Assembly: GCF_002843385.1 (NCBI RefSeq)
Contig: NZ_MVDE01000002.1
Span: 225,847 to 289,846 of the forward strand
Source: Labilibaculum manganireducens
GTDB lineage: Bacteria > Bacteroidota > Bacteroidia > Bacteroidales > Marinifilaceae
DNA: 64,000 nucleotides
Direction of reading: 5' to 3'
A program made the translations under genes and the position numbers. A model generated the notes under the pieces. The model saw nothing but the letters and a program-made list of their open reading frames with translations, was not told where the DNA came from and ran no database searches. Within the stretch, counting starts at the first letter, position 1. Each line of letters begins with the position of its first letter. Shown here in pieces: positions 63,717 through 64,000 of the stretch.

Positions 63717-64000
63717 GTGCTATCAAGATGAAACGTTCTTGAGTTCGCCGAGTTGACAGGAAGAACTAGCAATTGGCAAGGGTGTTGGGGGCGACCCCAA
63801 ATCTGAAGGAAGCCATCAGCAAAGTCATCGTTCTAACGAACAGAAACTTGATATAAGGCTTATTAGTGTGGGTAACCGAGCTATGGATTGGGAAAACCCA
63901 AAAGTCAACCGTAACCACTAAGAGTAAATCAAGTAGGACGTGACGAAAGTACGTTATCTTATCCCGAGAGATCTCATAACCTGTTGTCCAAAACAACAAA
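63717..64000 (+). mobile_element. Probable 5' part of a group II intron
   Basis: From about GTGC at 63717 the base composition changes to a GC-richer, highly structured sequence. It has features I associate with bacterial group II intron domain I: GACAGGAAGAACTAGCAATT, GGTGTTGGGGGCGACCCCAA, TCTGAAGGAAGCC and GTGTGGGTAACC. The hairpin TTGGGGGCGACCCCAA is at ~63785-63800. No protein frame of this region makes sense. The reverse transcriptase (maturase) would lie past 64000. The exact 5' splice site is uncertain because the start reads GTGCT rather than the usual GTGYG. Confidence 0.65.

Noticed and set aside
63766..63999. Minus-strand open frame of 77 residues at the right edge
   Set aside because: It lies in the structured, probable group II intron sequence and has no protein-like features.
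1..64000. tRNA, rRNA, tmRNA or RNase P genes
   Set aside because: I looked for the usual GTTCGAATCC-type arms and conserved rRNA words on both strands and recognised none; a covariance search would be needed to exclude them fully.

Overview
The window looks like a chromosome segment of a low-GC member of the phylum Bacteroidota, class Bacteroidia. My guess from the gene set is a marine Marinilabiliales/Marinifilaceae-type bacterium, but the family is inferred. Evidence for the phylum: a SusC/SusD pair, type IX secretion genes (PorG-like and Plug/DUF5103), the uppS-bamA-ompH-ompH-murI neighbourhood, phylum-type promoters (TTG, about 20 bp, TAnnTTTG), a fused KorA, a fused two-component E1 enzyme, and a complete Na+-NQR operon that points to sodium-based energy conversion.

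Layout. 1-7.6 kb (minus): truncated lnt, an EamA permease, DUF4924, an Hsp15-like S4 protein, pth, rplY, prs, engB, manA and a Dabb protein. 7.7-10.4 kb (plus): udk, a DnaQ-like exonuclease and a lipoprotein. 10.4-12 kb: a decayed copy of the end of a hydrolase gene, a 42-bp tandem array, the intact hydrolase and a MITE-like element. 12-21.4 kb: pdxJ, then a plus-strand envelope cluster (CBS protein, nadK, porG, uppS, bamA, two skp/ompH genes, murI) and a gamma-carbonic anhydrase. 21.9-27.4 kb: a SusC/SusD/third-lipoprotein locus with no enzymes. 27.8-30.7 kb: korAB. 30.9-33.9 kb: a 991-residue protein with receiver domains and a PEP-synthase-type ATP-binding domain. 34-44.8 kb: fabD, folE, a degenerate futalosine-hydrolase-like gene, a MATE pump, adjacent Mn-type and Fe-type superoxide dismutases, a nitroreductase, a carboxypeptidase-regulatory-like protein, proline dehydrogenase, a third OmpH, a glycosyltransferase and an FtsB/DivIC-like protein. 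45-52.4 kb (minus): pruA, nhaC, an unrecognised helical protein, bioB with a small upstream gene, and the DUF5103 Plug protein. 52.6-59.8 kb: nqrABCDEF-apbE, followed on the other strand by two small membrane genes, one of them NqrM-like. 60.7-63.2 kb: the fused E1 dehydrogenase. 63.2-64 kb: two tandem copies of a structured intergenic element, then what looks like the 5' part of a group II intron running off the end.

How the genes work together. The NQR block is self-contained: NqrB and NqrC carry flavinylation motifs, ApbE attaches the FMN, and a four-cysteine membrane protein could assist metal insertion. KorAB, proline dehydrogenase with PruA, and the fused E1 feed carbon and electrons into central metabolism. 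BamA, the Skp/OmpH chaperones, UppS, MurI, PorG, Plug and Lnt concern envelope assembly and secretion.

The least explained features are non-coding: the tandem structured RNA-like elements at 63.3-63.7 kb, the array of CTATTG boxes spaced about 20.5 bp at 48.5 kb, the 42-bp array at 10.6 kb, and an identical palindromic leader in front of both fabD and the gene at 40.4 kb. All family names rest on reading motifs by eye; no database search was run.
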